Source of the DNA: FEN-33 sp963768775
GTDB taxonomy: Archaea > Thermoplasmatota > Thermoplasmata > Methanomassiliicoccales > UBA472
Direction of reading: 5' to 3'
Assembly: GCA_963768775.1 (NCBI GenBank)
Contig: CAVYIY010000008.1
Span: 496,001 to 560,000 of the forward strand
Length of the DNA stretch: 64,000 nucleotides
Shown: piece by piece, positions 1-8,311 of the stretch
How the letters are laid out: every line of letters begins with the position of its first letter
Numbering within the stretch: the first letter of the stretch is position 1
Position numbers and translations under genes: made by a program
The notes under the pieces: model-generated
The model's input: only the letters and a program-made list of their open reading frames with translations
What the model was told of the DNA's origin: nothing
The model's database searches: none

Positions 1-707
1 GGGCAGTTCTCCAGGCACTGCTCGCAGGATACGCACTTGTCCTCGTCGAACATCGGCCGTTTGATCGGTTTGCCCTTCTCGTTGACGCCTTTCTGGACCA
101 TCTTGACCGCATCTACCGGGCAGACCTTCTCGCATTTTGAGCAGCCGATGCACTTCTTGTCCTCGACCATGGGGGTGTCCTTCAGCTCCTTCCCGGTCTT
201 GGCGTCGAAGCCCTTAAGCTCAGGGTTGTTCGCGTCCTCCGGCTTGACCTGTATGATATCAATATGGCATCCCGGCCTGTCCTCGTACTGTAGCTTGAAC
301 GGGTCGTAGATCAGGTCCTTCCTGGAATAGGCGGCCAGCTCGTATTCCGGGGCGATGATCATGGCGTTCTTGGGGCAGTACTCGGCGCAGTAGCCGCAGA
401 TCATGCAGCGTCCCAGGTTCACCTGCGGGCGCCGCACCTTGCCCTTCTCGCCGTAGTCGATCTCGACCAGCTCGATGCACCGGGTCGGGCAGATCCTGAC
501 GCAGATGCCGCATTCGATGCACTTGTCCATGACCAGTCCGGGACGTCCGCGGTAGCCGTCCTTGATGACGAGCTTTTCCCAGGGATACAAAACCGTGTTC
601 GGCGAATGCCTGGTATGGTTGATCGTCTCCCTGAGGGTGACGGCCATGGGGCGGAGCATGAACGCCCTCGGCTTCAGCTTCTTTCTCTTTGGAGCGCTTG
701 AAGCCAT
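1..707 (-). CDS. nuoI: NuoI/FpoI-like iron-sulfur subunit with four [4Fe-4S] motifs, partial
   Basis: Electron-transfer subunit of a complex I-like respiratory enzyme, on the cytoplasmic arm. The ATG at 707 directly follows the nuoH stop codon, and the frame runs off the left edge after 235 codons. Four CxxCxxCxxxC clusters are visible: C63-C73 and C101-C111 (the usual NuoI pair), then C186-C196 and C225-C235. NuoI/FpoI normally has only the first two, so this protein carries a second, ferredoxin-like half joined by about 70 residues. No FpoF or NuoEFG is visible, so the extra clusters could form the electron-input site; that is inference. A longer overlapping reading frame here lacks the cysteine pattern and is a shadow. 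Confidence 0.9.
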   Translation of the reverse strand, partial: MASSAPKRKKLKPRAFMLRPMAVTLRETINHTRHSPNTVLYPWEKLVIKDGYRGRPGLVMDKCIECGICVRICPTRCIELVEIDYGEKGKVRRPQVNLGRCMICGYCAEYCPKNAMIIAPEYELAAYSRKDLIYDPFKLQYEDRPGCHIDIIQVKPEDANNPELKGFDAKTGKELKDTPMVEDKKCIGCSKCEKVCPVDAVKMVQKGVNEKGKPIKRPMFDEDKCVSCEQCLENC

Positions 708-1787
708 TTAGATCCACCCCGCCATCTTGATGGCGATCGCAATCGCCAGGTTGATCAATGCCAGCGGCATTAACCGCTTCCAGCCTATCCCGAGTATTTG
801 CTTGGTGGTGACGCGCATCAATGCGCCGCGCACCCAGATCCAGATGGCGAAGAGGATGAACACCTTTATGATGAACCAGATCTCGGGCCAGATGAAGCTG
901 GGACCGTCCCAGCCCCCGAGGAACAGTATCACTGCGACCATCGACGCGGCGTAGCCGCGGATGTACTCCGAGAGCATGATCAGCCCGAACCTCATGCCGC
1001 CGTACTCCGTCTGCCACCCTTCCACCAGCTCCGCCTCCGCCTCAGGCAAATCGAACGGGATGCGCTCTACCTCGGCTATGGCCGCGACCATGAATACCAG
1101 GCAGCCCAGGAACTGGGGTATGATGAACCATATCCCGGCATGCTGCTGCGCCTGTACGATGTCCATGAGGTTGAAGGAGCCGGCCAGGACGACGACGCCG
1201 ACCAGCGAGAGAAGCAATGGCACCTCATAGGAGATCAGCTGCGCCGCCGCTCTCATTCCCCCCATGACGGTGTATTTGTTATTGGAAGCCCAACCGCCGA
1301 TGAGGATGGCGAAGGGCGCGATCGAGAATACCGCGAAGATCAGAAGCAGTCCGCCGTTCAGGTTCGCCAAGGCGAAGTCAGGCGACAGCGGGATCAGACC
1401 GATCATCAGGGCGGAGATGCCGATGAGTATGACCGGCGCGGCGTTGTAGAGCCAGGTATCGACCTCATCCGGTATGATGATCTCCTTGATGAACGCCTTG
1501 AGGCCATCGGCGAAATTCTGGAACAGCCCCAGCACACCGACCTGCGTGCCTCTCCGGTCCATCAACCGGCCCAGGATCTTCCTCTCCTCCCAGATGAACG
1601 TGATGGATATCAGGAAGCCGACGATGAAGACGACCAATGCAGCCAGGAAGTTGGTGACGAAGAACGTGACCCCGGGGCTGCGGAACCAGTCCGCGAAGCC
1701 ATGCAGGGTTATGAAATCGAATATCCAGCCGACGATACCCATCAGCCAGACGGATATTCCCTGAATGAAGAGGAAGAGGCCGTTCAT
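708..1787 (-). CDS. nuoH: NADH-quinone oxidoreductase-like subunit H (NuoH/FpoH)
   Basis: Membrane subunit that joins the peripheral arm to the pumping arm and forms much of the quinone or methanophenazine site. The 359-residue protein has about eight hydrophobic segments and the conserved loops of the family, including WEERKILGRLMDRRG near residue 66 and FDLPEAEAELVEGW around residue 245, which line the quinone pocket. A GGTGAT ribosome site precedes the ATG by a few bases inside the nuoD tail. The length is normal for the family. It lies between nuoD (4-base gap) and nuoI (no gap), so it is part of one operon. Confidence 0.95.
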   Translation of the reverse strand: MNGLFLFIQGISVWLMGIVGWIFDFITLHGFADWFRSPGVTFFVTNFLAALVVFIVGFLISITFIWEERKILGRLMDRRGTQVGVLGLFQNFADGLKAFIKEIIIPDEVDTWLYNAAPVILIGISALMIGLIPLSPDFALANLNGGLLLIFAVFSIAPFAILIGGWASNNKYTVMGGMRAAAQLISYEVPLLLSLVGVVVLAGSFNLMDIVQAQQHAGIWFIIPQFLGCLVFMVAAIAEVERIPFDLPEAEAELVEGWQTEYGGMRFGLIMLSEYIRGYAASMVAVILFLGGWDGPSFIWPEIWFIIKVFILFAIWIWVRGALMRVTTKQILGIGWKRLMPLALINLAIAIAIKMAGWI

Positions 1788-1791
1788 TACA

Positions 1792-2877
1792 TCACCGGTC
1801 CGTCTCCCCGAGGCACATGTCCACCGACCCCATGATCGCCGGCACGTCCGCGACCTTATAGCCCCTGAGCATCCAGGGCGCCGCGGAAACGGTGACGAAG
1901 ATTGGGCTCCTGACCTTCAGGCGGTAGGGGTGGTCGTCCCCGTTGCCGATGATGTACATGAAGGCCTCGCCGCGAGGGTCCTCGGTATGCGCCCATGCGC
2001 TCTTGCCCTTCGGCGCGTTGCGGGGCGGCTTGATCCGGACCGGTCCCTTGGGCATGTCCTTGATCGCCTGCCTGATGATATTGACCGATTCATAGAGTTC
2101 GTCCATTCTGACGCGATAGCGAGAGAAGGCGTCGCCCTCCTTCTGAACGCAGACGTTGAAGTCGACCTGCGAGTAAGCGTCGTAAGGATCGTCGCGGCGG
2201 ATGTCGTAGTCGACGCCGCTGCCCCTCAGGTTCGGGCCGGTTACGCCCAGGTTCATCGCCTGCTCCGAGGTGAGCTTCCCCACGCCGTCCATCCTCATGT
2301 GGAAGACCGTGCTTTCGTCGCACAGCGCTTCGTAGTCAGGGATCTTCTTCTCAAAGTGGTTGAGCACCCGGGTGAAATCGCGCTCGAAGTTGGCGGGGAC
2401 GTCGTTCCTCACGCCACCGATGCGTGGGTAATTATAAGTCATGCGCGCGCCGCACAAATCCTGCATCAGGTCGAGGAAGAGCTCCCTCTCCCTCATCGGA
2501 TAGAGGAAGACCGTGTATGATCCGAGGTCAGTGCCCAGCGCCGCCAGCCACATCAAGTGAGACCCGATCCGCTGCGCTTCCAGGACGATGGTACGGATGT
2601 ACTTGGCTCGCTCCGGCACCTCGATGTCCAGAAGTTTCTCGGCGGTCAAACAGTAACAGTGGCTCCAGCTGAGCGATGCCCCGTAGCATAGCCGGTCCGC
2701 CATTGGGATGATCTGCGGGAACGTCCTCGTTTCCGTCAACTTCTCCCAACCGCGGTGGAGGTAGCCGATGACTGGCTCCGCCTCGGTAATGGTCTCGCCG
2801 TCTATCTTGACCCGGAGGTTCCACAGGCCGTGCGTCATCGGGTGCTGCGGCCCCATGTTCAGCCACATCTCGGCCAT
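1792..2877 (-). CDS. nuoD: Complex I-like 49-kDa subunit D (NuoD/FpoD)
   Basis: Peripheral-arm subunit related to the large subunit of NiFe hydrogenases; it shapes the quinone-reducing site next to cluster N2 of NuoB. The 361 residues begin with the family's GPQHPMTHG motif and end with the GSVDMCLGETDR tail typical of NuoD. The CxxC pairs that hold nickel in hydrogenases are absent, so this is a complex I subunit and not an Ech or Mbh hydrogenase. Its ATG directly follows the TAG stop of nuoC, which suggests coupled translation. Confidence 0.95.
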   Translation of the reverse strand: MAEMWLNMGPQHPMTHGLWNLRVKIDGETITEAEPVIGYLHRGWEKLTETRTFPQIIPMADRLCYGASLSWSHCYCLTAEKLLDIEVPERAKYIRTIVLEAQRIGSHLMWLAALGTDLGSYTVFLYPMRERELFLDLMQDLCGARMTYNYPRIGGVRNDVPANFERDFTRVLNHFEKKIPDYEALCDESTVFHMRMDGVGKLTSEQAMNLGVTGPNLRGSGVDYDIRRDDPYDAYSQVDFNVCVQKEGDAFSRYRVRMDELYESVNIIRQAIKDMPKGPVRIKPPRNAPKGKSAWAHTEDPRGEAFMYIIGNGDDHPYRLKVRSPIFVTVSAAPWMLRGYKVADVPAIMGSVDMCLGETDR

Positions 2878-3384
2878 CTATACCCGCCTCCCGCCGGCGA
2901 AGTCCTTGCGATAGGGGAAGTAGTCCGAGCCTGGTGCGGTAAGAATGCGCTCCAAACGAGGATGACCCTTGAAGATGATGCCGAACATATCGTAGGTCTC
3001 GCGCTCGTTCCAGTTCGCCCCGCCCCAGAGCGGGGAGATGCTGTCGACCTCCGGTGCGTCGCGCGGCAGGTCCACGACGATCTCCGCCGTGACCCGGTTC
3101 GAATATGAAGTGATATGGAACACCACCTGCATCCTGTTCTCCGGGAACCAGTCCACCCCGGAGACGGAGGTCACGTGCTCGAAGTCCATCTCGTTCTTGA
3201 GGAACTCGGCGACCTTGTAGAACACGCTTCGGTCGACCGTGGCGAAGACCCGGTTCGCGGCGGTCGCGGTGATCTTGACTCCGTTGGGGAACTTCTCCAG
3301 CATCGATTTGGCAATCGTTTCGCCGGTCTTTCCCCCGGCGGCTAATCCTTGTCTTTGCTCCACCTTCCCCACCTCAGTCCTCAA
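2878..3384 (-). CDS. nuoC: Complex I-like 30-kDa subunit C (NuoC/FpoC)
   Basis: Structural subunit of the peripheral arm that contacts NuoD and NuoB. The C-terminal half has the family signature NERETYDMFGIIFKGHPRL followed by LTAPGSDYFPYRKDF. The longest frame starts with TTG at 3384 and overlaps nuoB by 11 bases. GTG codons at 3372 and 3363 are alternatives, the last with a GGGGAAG stretch just upstream, so the N-terminus is uncertain by up to seven residues. It ends with TAG, so amber acts as a normal stop in this genome. Confidence 0.93.
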   Translation of the reverse strand: MRTEVGKVEQRQGLAAGGKTGETIAKSMLEKFPNGVKITATAANRVFATVDRSVFYKVAEFLKNEMDFEHVTSVSGVDWFPENRMQVVFHITSYSNRVTAEIVVDLPRDAPEVDSISPLWGGANWNERETYDMFGIIFKGHPRLERILTAPGSDYFPYRKDFAGGRRV

Positions 3385-3938
3385 GGAACGTGCCCTTCAT
3401 TTCCTTGTGAATCTTCTTGTGCAGTTTCATGAAGCCGTCGATCATGGCCTCGGGCCTGGGCGGGCAGCCCGGGATGTAGACATCGACCGGAATGAACGTG
3501 TCTACACCCTGAACGGTGTTATAGGAATCATACCAAGGTCCACCGGAGATTGCGCATTCACCCATGGCGACGACCCAGCGGGGCTCGGCCATCTGCTCGT
3601 ACAGTCTCCTCAGGTCCGGACGCAGCTTGGCGGTGACCCATCCGTTGACGAGCAGACACGTCCGTCTGCCGAGGCGAGGAACGATAGATCATTCCCAGGC
3701 GTTCCGCATCGAACCTCGGCGCCGAAGCTGCGGCCATTTCCAGGGCGCAGCAGGCTATGCCGAAGTGCAGAGGATAGTTGGCGTTCCGGAGGGCCCAGCT
3801 CCAGATGGGGGCGGAGATCTTGTCGATCGCCTTCTTCATCCCCGTGGCGCGCATCAGCTCCGCCATGACGTCGGTCGACCAGGCGATGAACTCCTTGCTG
3901 GTCATCGCGACGGCGTTGGGGGCGAGCCTTAGATCCAA
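3374..3938 (-). CDS. nuoB: Complex I-like subunit B (NuoB/FpoB), frameshifted
   Basis: Carries cluster N2, the last iron-sulfur centre before quinone. The two halves lie in different frames. The upstream part (to about 3656) holds the paired cysteines in GIACCALEM. The downstream part holds MGECAISGG and IPGCPPRPE, which give the other two ligands. Removing one base at about 3656 restores the expected QTDVLLVNGWVT and a protein of about 187 residues. All N2 ligands would then be present. The start is TTG at 3938, overlapping nuoA by 10 bases and preceded by a G-rich ribosome site; ATG at 3905 is an alternative. The extra base may be an assembly error, because the rest of the operon is intact. 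Confidence 0.9.
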
Positions 3939-4288
3939 AGCACTTCCCCCTTCTTCAACGCATAGGCGACGCCGATCAGGAGAAGCCCCAGGAAGACGAT
4001 CATGTAGAGCTTGGCAGTGTCATCGAGCGCCGAGAAGACCAAAGCCCAGATCATGAGAAAAACGGTGACGATGTCAAAAACGACGAAGATGATGGCATAG
4101 AGATAGAATTGGACATGGAATTGGATCTGCCCGTGCCCGATCGGTTGCTCGCCGCACTCATAGGTCATTCGCTTCTGCGGTTGGAACCTGGTAGGTCGGA
4201 AGAACCGGGAAGCCCAAAAAGCGAGCGCCGGGAATAGTATCGCTATAAGCGCAAAGACGGCCACGGGACCATAGTCTTCTACGAGCAT
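3929..4288 (-). CDS. nuoA: Complex I-like subunit A (NuoA/FpoA)
   Basis: Small membrane subunit of 119 residues with three transmembrane helices. The diagnostic stretch is YECGEQPIGHGQ followed by QFYLYAIIFVVFD, where the cysteine loop reaches the quinone site. It is the first gene of the nuoABCDHI cluster, and the ATG at 4288 lies about 25 bases downstream of a TATA box, so its transcript would be leaderless or nearly so. Confidence 0.95.
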   Translation of the reverse strand: MLVEDYGPVAVFALIAILFPALAFWASRFFRPTRFQPQKRMTYECGEQPIGHGQIQFHVQFYLYAIIFVVFDIVTVFLMIWALVFSALDDTAKLYMIVFLGLLLIGVAYALKKGEVLWI

Positions 4289-4308
4289 TAGGAAGGCAAT
4301 AGACTACC

Positions 4309-4320
4309 ATTATTTATACT
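4309..4320 (-). promoter_or_regulatory. TATA-box promoter of the nuoA operon
   Basis: On the minus strand the sequence reads AGTATAAATA, preceded by purines (AAAG) that could be the TFB recognition element. The centre is about 27 bases upstream of the nuoA ATG, which places transcription start at or very near the start codon. Confidence 0.65.
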
Positions 4321-4607
4321 TTCGATTGTCCTGCTGGACAGGCCAGCTTTAAGCTTCATTTAGCTCTCAGAGAGTTAACAATCCCGTCATGGGATTACGG
4401 TGTTAAGGCGTCTGCCTAATATTAGATACAATACCTAGAAACCGGGGCATCGCTTCGTCTATTCTTGCGGCCCGTCGATAGACATTTGACCCGCGCAGCT
4501 TCGGTAAGTCTGTAAGAATCACCTTATCTAATGAACTTTCAAATTATTCATCTCGGCAGAGCCGAGCATGGGCGTAGCTGGCCAAGCGTGACAGAGATTC
4601 GCAAACT
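4321..4607. other. Intergenic region between nuoA and proC
   Basis: Both flanking genes point away from this stretch. No tRNA, gene or strong hairpin is evident. It separates the two divergent TATA boxes at 4309 and 4608. Confidence 0.4.
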
Positions 4608-4617
4608 GTTTATATAC
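4608..4617 (+). promoter_or_regulatory. TATA-box promoter of proC
   Basis: GTTTATATAC lies about 62 bases upstream of the proC ATG at 4674. The predicted transcription start near 4637 falls downstream of the GTG at 4632, which argues against the longer start. Confidence 0.6.
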
Positions 4618-4673
4618 TTACCTAGCAATAGGTGCAATCCGCAACCAGAATGGTCAGTCTGGGGGGGCTGCAA

Positions 4674-5480
4674 ATGAAGGTCGGTTTTATTGGTGCGGGG
4701 AACATGGCCGAGGCGCTCATCAAGGGCATCACATCCGTTGGTCTCGCCTCGAAGGATGAGATAATCGCCAGCGATACGTCCAGCGAAAGAAGGGAGTTCA
4801 TCGCCCGCGCACACGGCGTCAGGGTCACCAGCGATAACGTCGAGGTGGTCAGGAACGCCAACCTGATCATCCTGGCCGTGAAGCCGAACAACGTATCCCT
4901 GGTGATGGACGAGCTTAAGCCGTACCTCACCATCGATCATCTTCTCATCTCCATTGCCGCCGGCGTGCGCATCTCGCAGATCGAGTCAAAGCTGAACTAT
5001 GGCGTCAGAGTGGTGCGCGTAATGCCGAACCAGCCCGCCTTGGTCGGCGCTTCGGCTTCGGCGTTCGCGCTCGGCAAATCGGCCAAGCCCGAAGACAAGG
5101 AGACGGTGATGAAGATACTGCAGTCGGTCGGCATCGCGTTCACAGTGGAGGAAAAGCTCCTTGATGCGGTCACGGGGCTGAGCGGCTCCGGACCGGCCTT
5201 CGTTTACGTGGTCATCGAGGCGATGGCCGATGGCGGGGTGTTGGCAGGCCTTCCGCGGAACATCGCGGTCAAGCTTGCCGCCCAGACCGTATTGGGCGCA
5301 GCCAAGACAGTGCTGGACCTGGACGCGCATCCCGCGGCGATGAAGGATATGGTGGCCTCCCCGGCGGGAACGACCATCGAGGGTTTGTTGGTATTGGAGC
5401 AGTCCGGCGTGAGGGGCGCGTTCATCGAAGCGGTGGAAGCGGCGGCAAAGAAGTCGAAGGAGCTAGGCGAGAAGAATTAA
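4674..5480 (+). CDS. proC: Pyrroline-5-carboxylate reductase
   Basis: Reduces pyrroline-5-carboxylate to proline with NAD(P)H in the cytoplasm, the last step of proline synthesis. The protein has 268 residues from the chosen ATG, which sits behind a run of seven G's acting as ribosome site. It begins with the Rossmann motif KVGFIGAGNMAEALI. Near the C-terminus it has LSGSGPAFVY and the family signature ending PAGTTIEGLLVLEQSGVRG. An in-frame GTG at 4632 would add 14 residues before the Rossmann fold and is unlikely. It is a stand-alone gene with its own promoter. Confidence 0.95.
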   Translation: MKVGFIGAGNMAEALIKGITSVGLASKDEIIASDTSSERREFIARAHGVRVTSDNVEVVRNANLIILAVKPNNVSLVMDELKPYLTIDHLLISIAAGVRISQIESKLNYGVRVVRVMPNQPALVGASASAFALGKSAKPEDKETVMKILQSVGIAFTVEEKLLDAVTGLSGSGPAFVYVVIEAMADGGVLAGLPRNIAVKLAAQTVLGAAKTVLDLDAHPAAMKDMVASPAGTTIEGLLVLEQSGVRGAFIEAVEAAAKKSKELGEKN

Positions 5481-5554
5481 GCCAAGCCGACCGGTTAGAA
5501 AAAGAGAGGGAGGGGAGGGGCATTGCCCTGCACCCTCTAGGAATGTTTTGGGGT

Positions 5555-5851
5555 TTAGACAACCAGGCAGGAGCCGTCCTTGAGGCGGTCCTGGGTCATC
5601 TGCTTTGTCACGAGTTGGTTGCAGATCCGGTCCTGAGTCATATTCTGCGCGCCCGATTGGGCCCCGGTCCCGTCGCAGGTGCAGTTCTCCGAGTGGAGCC
5701 TGTCCATCGTCCTATTGCAATCACCGCTGCCGTTTGCTGAGAGGTCGACTCCCTGTCCCGCCATTGCCGCCGAGGCGCCAATTGCGATTAGGGAGGCCAC
5801 CGCCAGCGTTGCGAACGCCGCAATCATTATTACGCCTATTTTGTGGGCCAT
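5555..5851 (-). CDS. Small exported protein, unknown function
   Basis: A 98-residue protein starting at the ATG at 5851 (MAHKIGVIM...), with a clear signal sequence: a positively charged start, a hydrophobic core and an AMAG cleavage region near residue 31. The mature part is polar and contains a cysteine pair (CTCDG) and a short repeated motif, MTQDRI and MTQDRL. I do not recognise the family. Its promoter carries the same tandem 16-bp repeats as the surface protein at 6964, so the two are probably co-regulated. A longer reading frame upstream of 5851 lies before the signal sequence and is not credible. Confidence 0.7.
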   Translation of the reverse strand: MAHKIGVIMIAAFATLAVASLIAIGASAAMAGQGVDLSANGSGDCNRTMDRLHSENCTCDGTGAQSGAQNMTQDRICNQLVTKQMTQDRLKDGSCLVV

Positions 5852-5898
5852 TTTTACCACTTGGACCTCGATGCCCCGCCTTGGGTCAAGGCGTTTAT

Positions 5899-5935
5899 GG
5901 TGCAAGGGTCGAACCCGGTGGTGCAACTCTCGAAC
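5899..5935 (-). promoter_or_regulatory. Tandem 16-bp direct repeats upstream of the small exported protein
   Basis: On the minus strand two copies of GTTCGANNNTTGCACC occur (5935-5920 and 5914-5899) with a 21-bp period, two helical turns. The downstream copy runs into ATAAAC, a TATA-like box about 45 bases from the ATG at 5851. The same motif and spacing occur at 6855-6891. This is probably a regulator-binding site over the promoter. Confidence 0.65.
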
Positions 5936-5963
5936 GGACTCTCTGCGGTGGGAATTCGCCTGC

Positions 5964-6509
5964 CTACTTTTGTTTCCTCTCACCCAATCTGTTCCAGATG
6001 TCGGCGAATCGGTCTACGGCGTCGGAGGAGAGGCTCTCCTGGATGCCGATAAGGAGGTCCGCCACACGGTCGGCGTCGCCCACTCGGTAGACCATCTCCT
6101 TCTCGATCTTGGTGACGTCGATCACCTTGATTCCCCGCAACCGCTTCAGGTGGTACGATAGAGTGGATTTGGCCACGCCCATCTCCGCCTGTAATGCCTG
6201 GAAGCTGGTCGGGCCCTTCACTAGCAGGTGTATCAGTATCTTGCGCGGTGATTCCTGACGAAGGGCCCCAACGGTCCGCCGGTCCTTCTCGATGAACCGG
6301 TCCATGAGGAAGTACATCTTGCGGTGCCCGTCGTCCTCTGATCGGACCAGTTTCCTTTTCTCCAGATAGTCGAGGTGATATGAGAGCAGGCCGGGCTGCA
6401 TGTCCAAACCCCGCTCCATCTCCCGGACGTGGGTGCCTGGATTGGCCGCGATGAACTCGTATATGTGACGGCGGTTCTCCAGGTTCAGCGCCTCATCCAT
6501 CTGGTTCAT
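5964..6509 (-). CDS. Transcriptional regulator with two winged-helix domains
   Basis: A 181-residue protein with two ArsR/MarR-like winged helix-turn-helix domains, at about residues 8-70 (with LLSYHLDYLEKRKLVR) and 85-145 (with STLSYHLKRLRGIKVI). Both contain the SYHLxxL recognition-helix signature common in archaeal regulators. No ligand domain is seen. The start overlaps the stop of the upstream membrane gene (ATGA), so the two are translated together. The flanking exported-protein genes carry shared tandem repeats in their promoters and are the obvious candidate targets; this is inference from position. Confidence 0.85.
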   Translation of the reverse strand: MNQMDEALNLENRRHIYEFIAANPGTHVREMERGLDMQPGLLSYHLDYLEKRKLVRSEDDGHRKMYFLMDRFIEKDRRTVGALRQESPRKILIHLLVKGPTSFQALQAEMGVAKSTLSYHLKRLRGIKVIDVTKIEKEMVYRVGDADRVADLLIGIQESLSSDAVDRFADIWNRLGERKQK

Positions 6510-6769
6510 CTCTTAAGCAGCGCAAAGTAGAGGGAGAGCAGGATCGCTAGGTTCAGGATCACCAGGTACGGGCTCATTTGCAGGTCGCTCCAGCCGAGGA
6601 AAGGCGCCAGGAGGACGAGCAAGGCGAAAAGGGAGTAGAGGCTGAAGGCCAGGGCGACAATGGCCAGTCTTTGCTCGCCATGCCGACGGTACGCCTTGAG
6701 GGAGATGGCCGCGAGCATCAGGGCGAATCCAGCCAAGCAGGCATCGAGGAAGAGGTCCAATGGGGTCAT
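6506..6769 (-). CDS. Small three-helix membrane protein paired with the regulator
   Basis: An 87-residue protein with three hydrophobic segments separated by a basic loop (KAYRRHGEQR). The ATG at 6769 has AGAGG just upstream; a GTG at 6787 would add six residues. It is coupled to the downstream regulator by a 4-base overlap. Pairs of this kind occur in archaea and suggest a membrane sensor that modulates the DNA-binding partner. No enzyme motif is visible. Confidence 0.75.
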   Translation of the reverse strand: MTPLDLFLDACLAGFALMLAAISLKAYRRHGEQRLAIVALAFSLYSLFALLVLLAPFLGWSDLQMSPYLVILNLAILLSLYFALLKR

Positions 6770-6854
6770 AACGCCTCTTAAGACCACCTAGGGGTTGAAA
6801 ATCATTTGCCTCATTGAGCCGGTGACCTGCTCGATCGGCCCACCCGCGAAAATT

Positions 6855-6891
6855 GTTCGATGCACGGACCACGCTGTTCGATGTTTGCACC
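6855..6891 (+). promoter_or_regulatory. Tandem 16-bp direct repeats upstream of the surface protein
   Basis: Copies at 6855-6870 (GTTCGATGCACGGACC, degenerate in the second half) and 6876-6891 (GTTCGATGTTTGCACC) are spaced 21 bp apart. The second runs into ATAAAG, a likely TATA box. This matches the arrangement at 5899-5935. The site also lies in the divergent promoter region of the regulator operon, so autoregulation is possible. Confidence 0.65.
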
Positions 6892-6963
6892 ATAAAGCGA
6901 ATATGCTTGGTCGCAGGTGATTAGCGATGATATTCATGAGAACAGGTTATCAAATCGCTCGCA

Positions 6964-8211
6964 ATGGTCGCAGTCTCCCTATTGGTATTGAGCGCGCTGA
7001 CGACTGCGGCATTGGCCGCGGGCGGTGTCAATCAGGGTGGCAACACCGATTCGATGGGCATGATGGGGAAGCATGGGGGCGATTCATCGGGGCTCATTCC
7101 TCAGAGCGGCGGGGCGATTAACCAGACCCAAGAGAGGGCGCGCATGAACCAGATGATGAGCGAATCGGCTCGGCTCGGGCTCTTCGGGGGCTTCGACCAG
7201 AATGGCTCCCTTTACCAGGGGCGATTCCTCTCCTTCGTCCTGAATCAATCCTCCGGGTCGCTTGAGAACTACACCGTCGTGACAACCGGCGGGAATGTGG
7301 TCATATACGAGGCGATCAGCCTCGGGGACTTCGCGCCAGGGAACGTCAGTTTGATGGGTTCCCTGTTCGTCGAACGCGATTCCAATGTCACGATTGTCGC
7401 GCACGATAATCCCGTAGCATTATTGCACATGACTTCGAACCGCTCCTTCGAGATCATGAACTTCTCCCTCGGGCCAGGGATCTCGGCAGTCGTTATTCCT
7501 AGAATCGGCAACGACACCAACGACTCGTTCGCATTGGTCAGCGGAGCCGGCATCCAAGGGATACTGAAAGCCGAGAACGGAACGTTGTCGATCGAATCCG
7601 ACGGTCTTGGCAACAAATCGATCTTATCGAACGCCTCGGACGTCATGTTCCGTATGAAGCCCGCCTTCGCCAAGGGGCACATGGCGCAGGATGATGCGGT
7701 CCAGAATGCCATTGCCAACGGGAAGGTGGCCGGGGAGCTGTCCTTGACCGTCCGGAACGGCAGCGCCATGTTCGACCTGATGCAGTACCGGATGAGCTTT
7801 GCGCTCGAGGTGCAGCAGGCAGCCCAGAACCACATCCGTCTGGCGGTCTCATCGACCGAGCACGAGGGAAGAGTGGCGATAATCAATCTTGACCAGACTA
7901 CCTTCGAAACCCTGACCGGGAACGAGATAATCGTCACCTTGGACGGAAGAGGCATCAGGCAGACCCAGAATCCGCTGGATGTCCTAAGCGCGTCCGGTTC
8001 CCAGGACAGCGACGCGGTATTCTGCATCGAGAGCGCCGCGAATGGTTCGCAGATGATGATCTACATCCCGAGCTTCTCCGCGCACGTGCTGGATCTGACA
8101 AGTGCATCGCCTTTGGCGAGCGTGCTGAGCTTCACAGGCCTGCTGGCCGTCCTCGGAGCGATGGCCGCGGTCGGGGTGGCGGCTTTCTTGTTGCTGAGGC
8201 GCAAAGGCTGA
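6964..8211 (+). CDS. Membrane-anchored surface protein, unknown function
   Basis: A 415-residue exported protein: hydrophobic N-terminal signal (residues 1-19, ending TTAALAAGG), a long extracellular region with many NxS/T glycosylation sequons, and a C-terminal transmembrane helix followed by LLRRKG as stop-transfer. The region after the signal is rich in Gly, Met and His, which could bind metal, though no known domain is recognised. The signal lacks the usual positive residues before its core. The ATG at 6964 is the only good start in frame after the stop at 6937. Its promoter shares repeats with the small exported protein at 5555. Confidence 0.75.
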   Translation: MVAVSLLVLSALTTAALAAGGVNQGGNTDSMGMMGKHGGDSSGLIPQSGGAINQTQERARMNQMMSESARLGLFGGFDQNGSLYQGRFLSFVLNQSSGSLENYTVVTTGGNVVIYEAISLGDFAPGNVSLMGSLFVERDSNVTIVAHDNPVALLHMTSNRSFEIMNFSLGPGISAVVIPRIGNDTNDSFALVSGAGIQGILKAENGTLSIESDGLGNKSILSNASDVMFRMKPAFAKGHMAQDDAVQNAIANGKVAGELSLTVRNGSAMFDLMQYRMSFALEVQQAAQNHIRLAVSSTEHEGRVAIINLDQTTFETLTGNEIIVTLDGRGIRQTQNPLDVLSASGSQDSDAVFCIESAANGSQMMIYIPSFSAHVLDLTSASPLASVLSFTGLLAVLGAMAAVGVAAFLLLRRKG

Positions 8212-8311
8212 TCCGCAAACCCCTTATTCTCATTTGTTCAAATCAGATGATCCATCTTGAGCCTCCAGAACCCTTTAACTCCTCGAATCGGATATTAGAC
8301 GAGGTGTTCGT

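Noticed and set aside
259..1835. Long overlapping frames on both strands across nuoI and nuoH (for example 259-1017 minus and 798-1835 plus)
   Set aside because: They are GC-driven shadows; their proteins are rich in Arg, His and Asp without motifs, while the frames used here give intact NuoI and NuoH.
4632..4673. Longer proC start at GTG 4632
   Set aside because: It lies at or before the transcription start predicted from the TATA box at 4608, and the Rossmann fold begins at the ATG at 4674.
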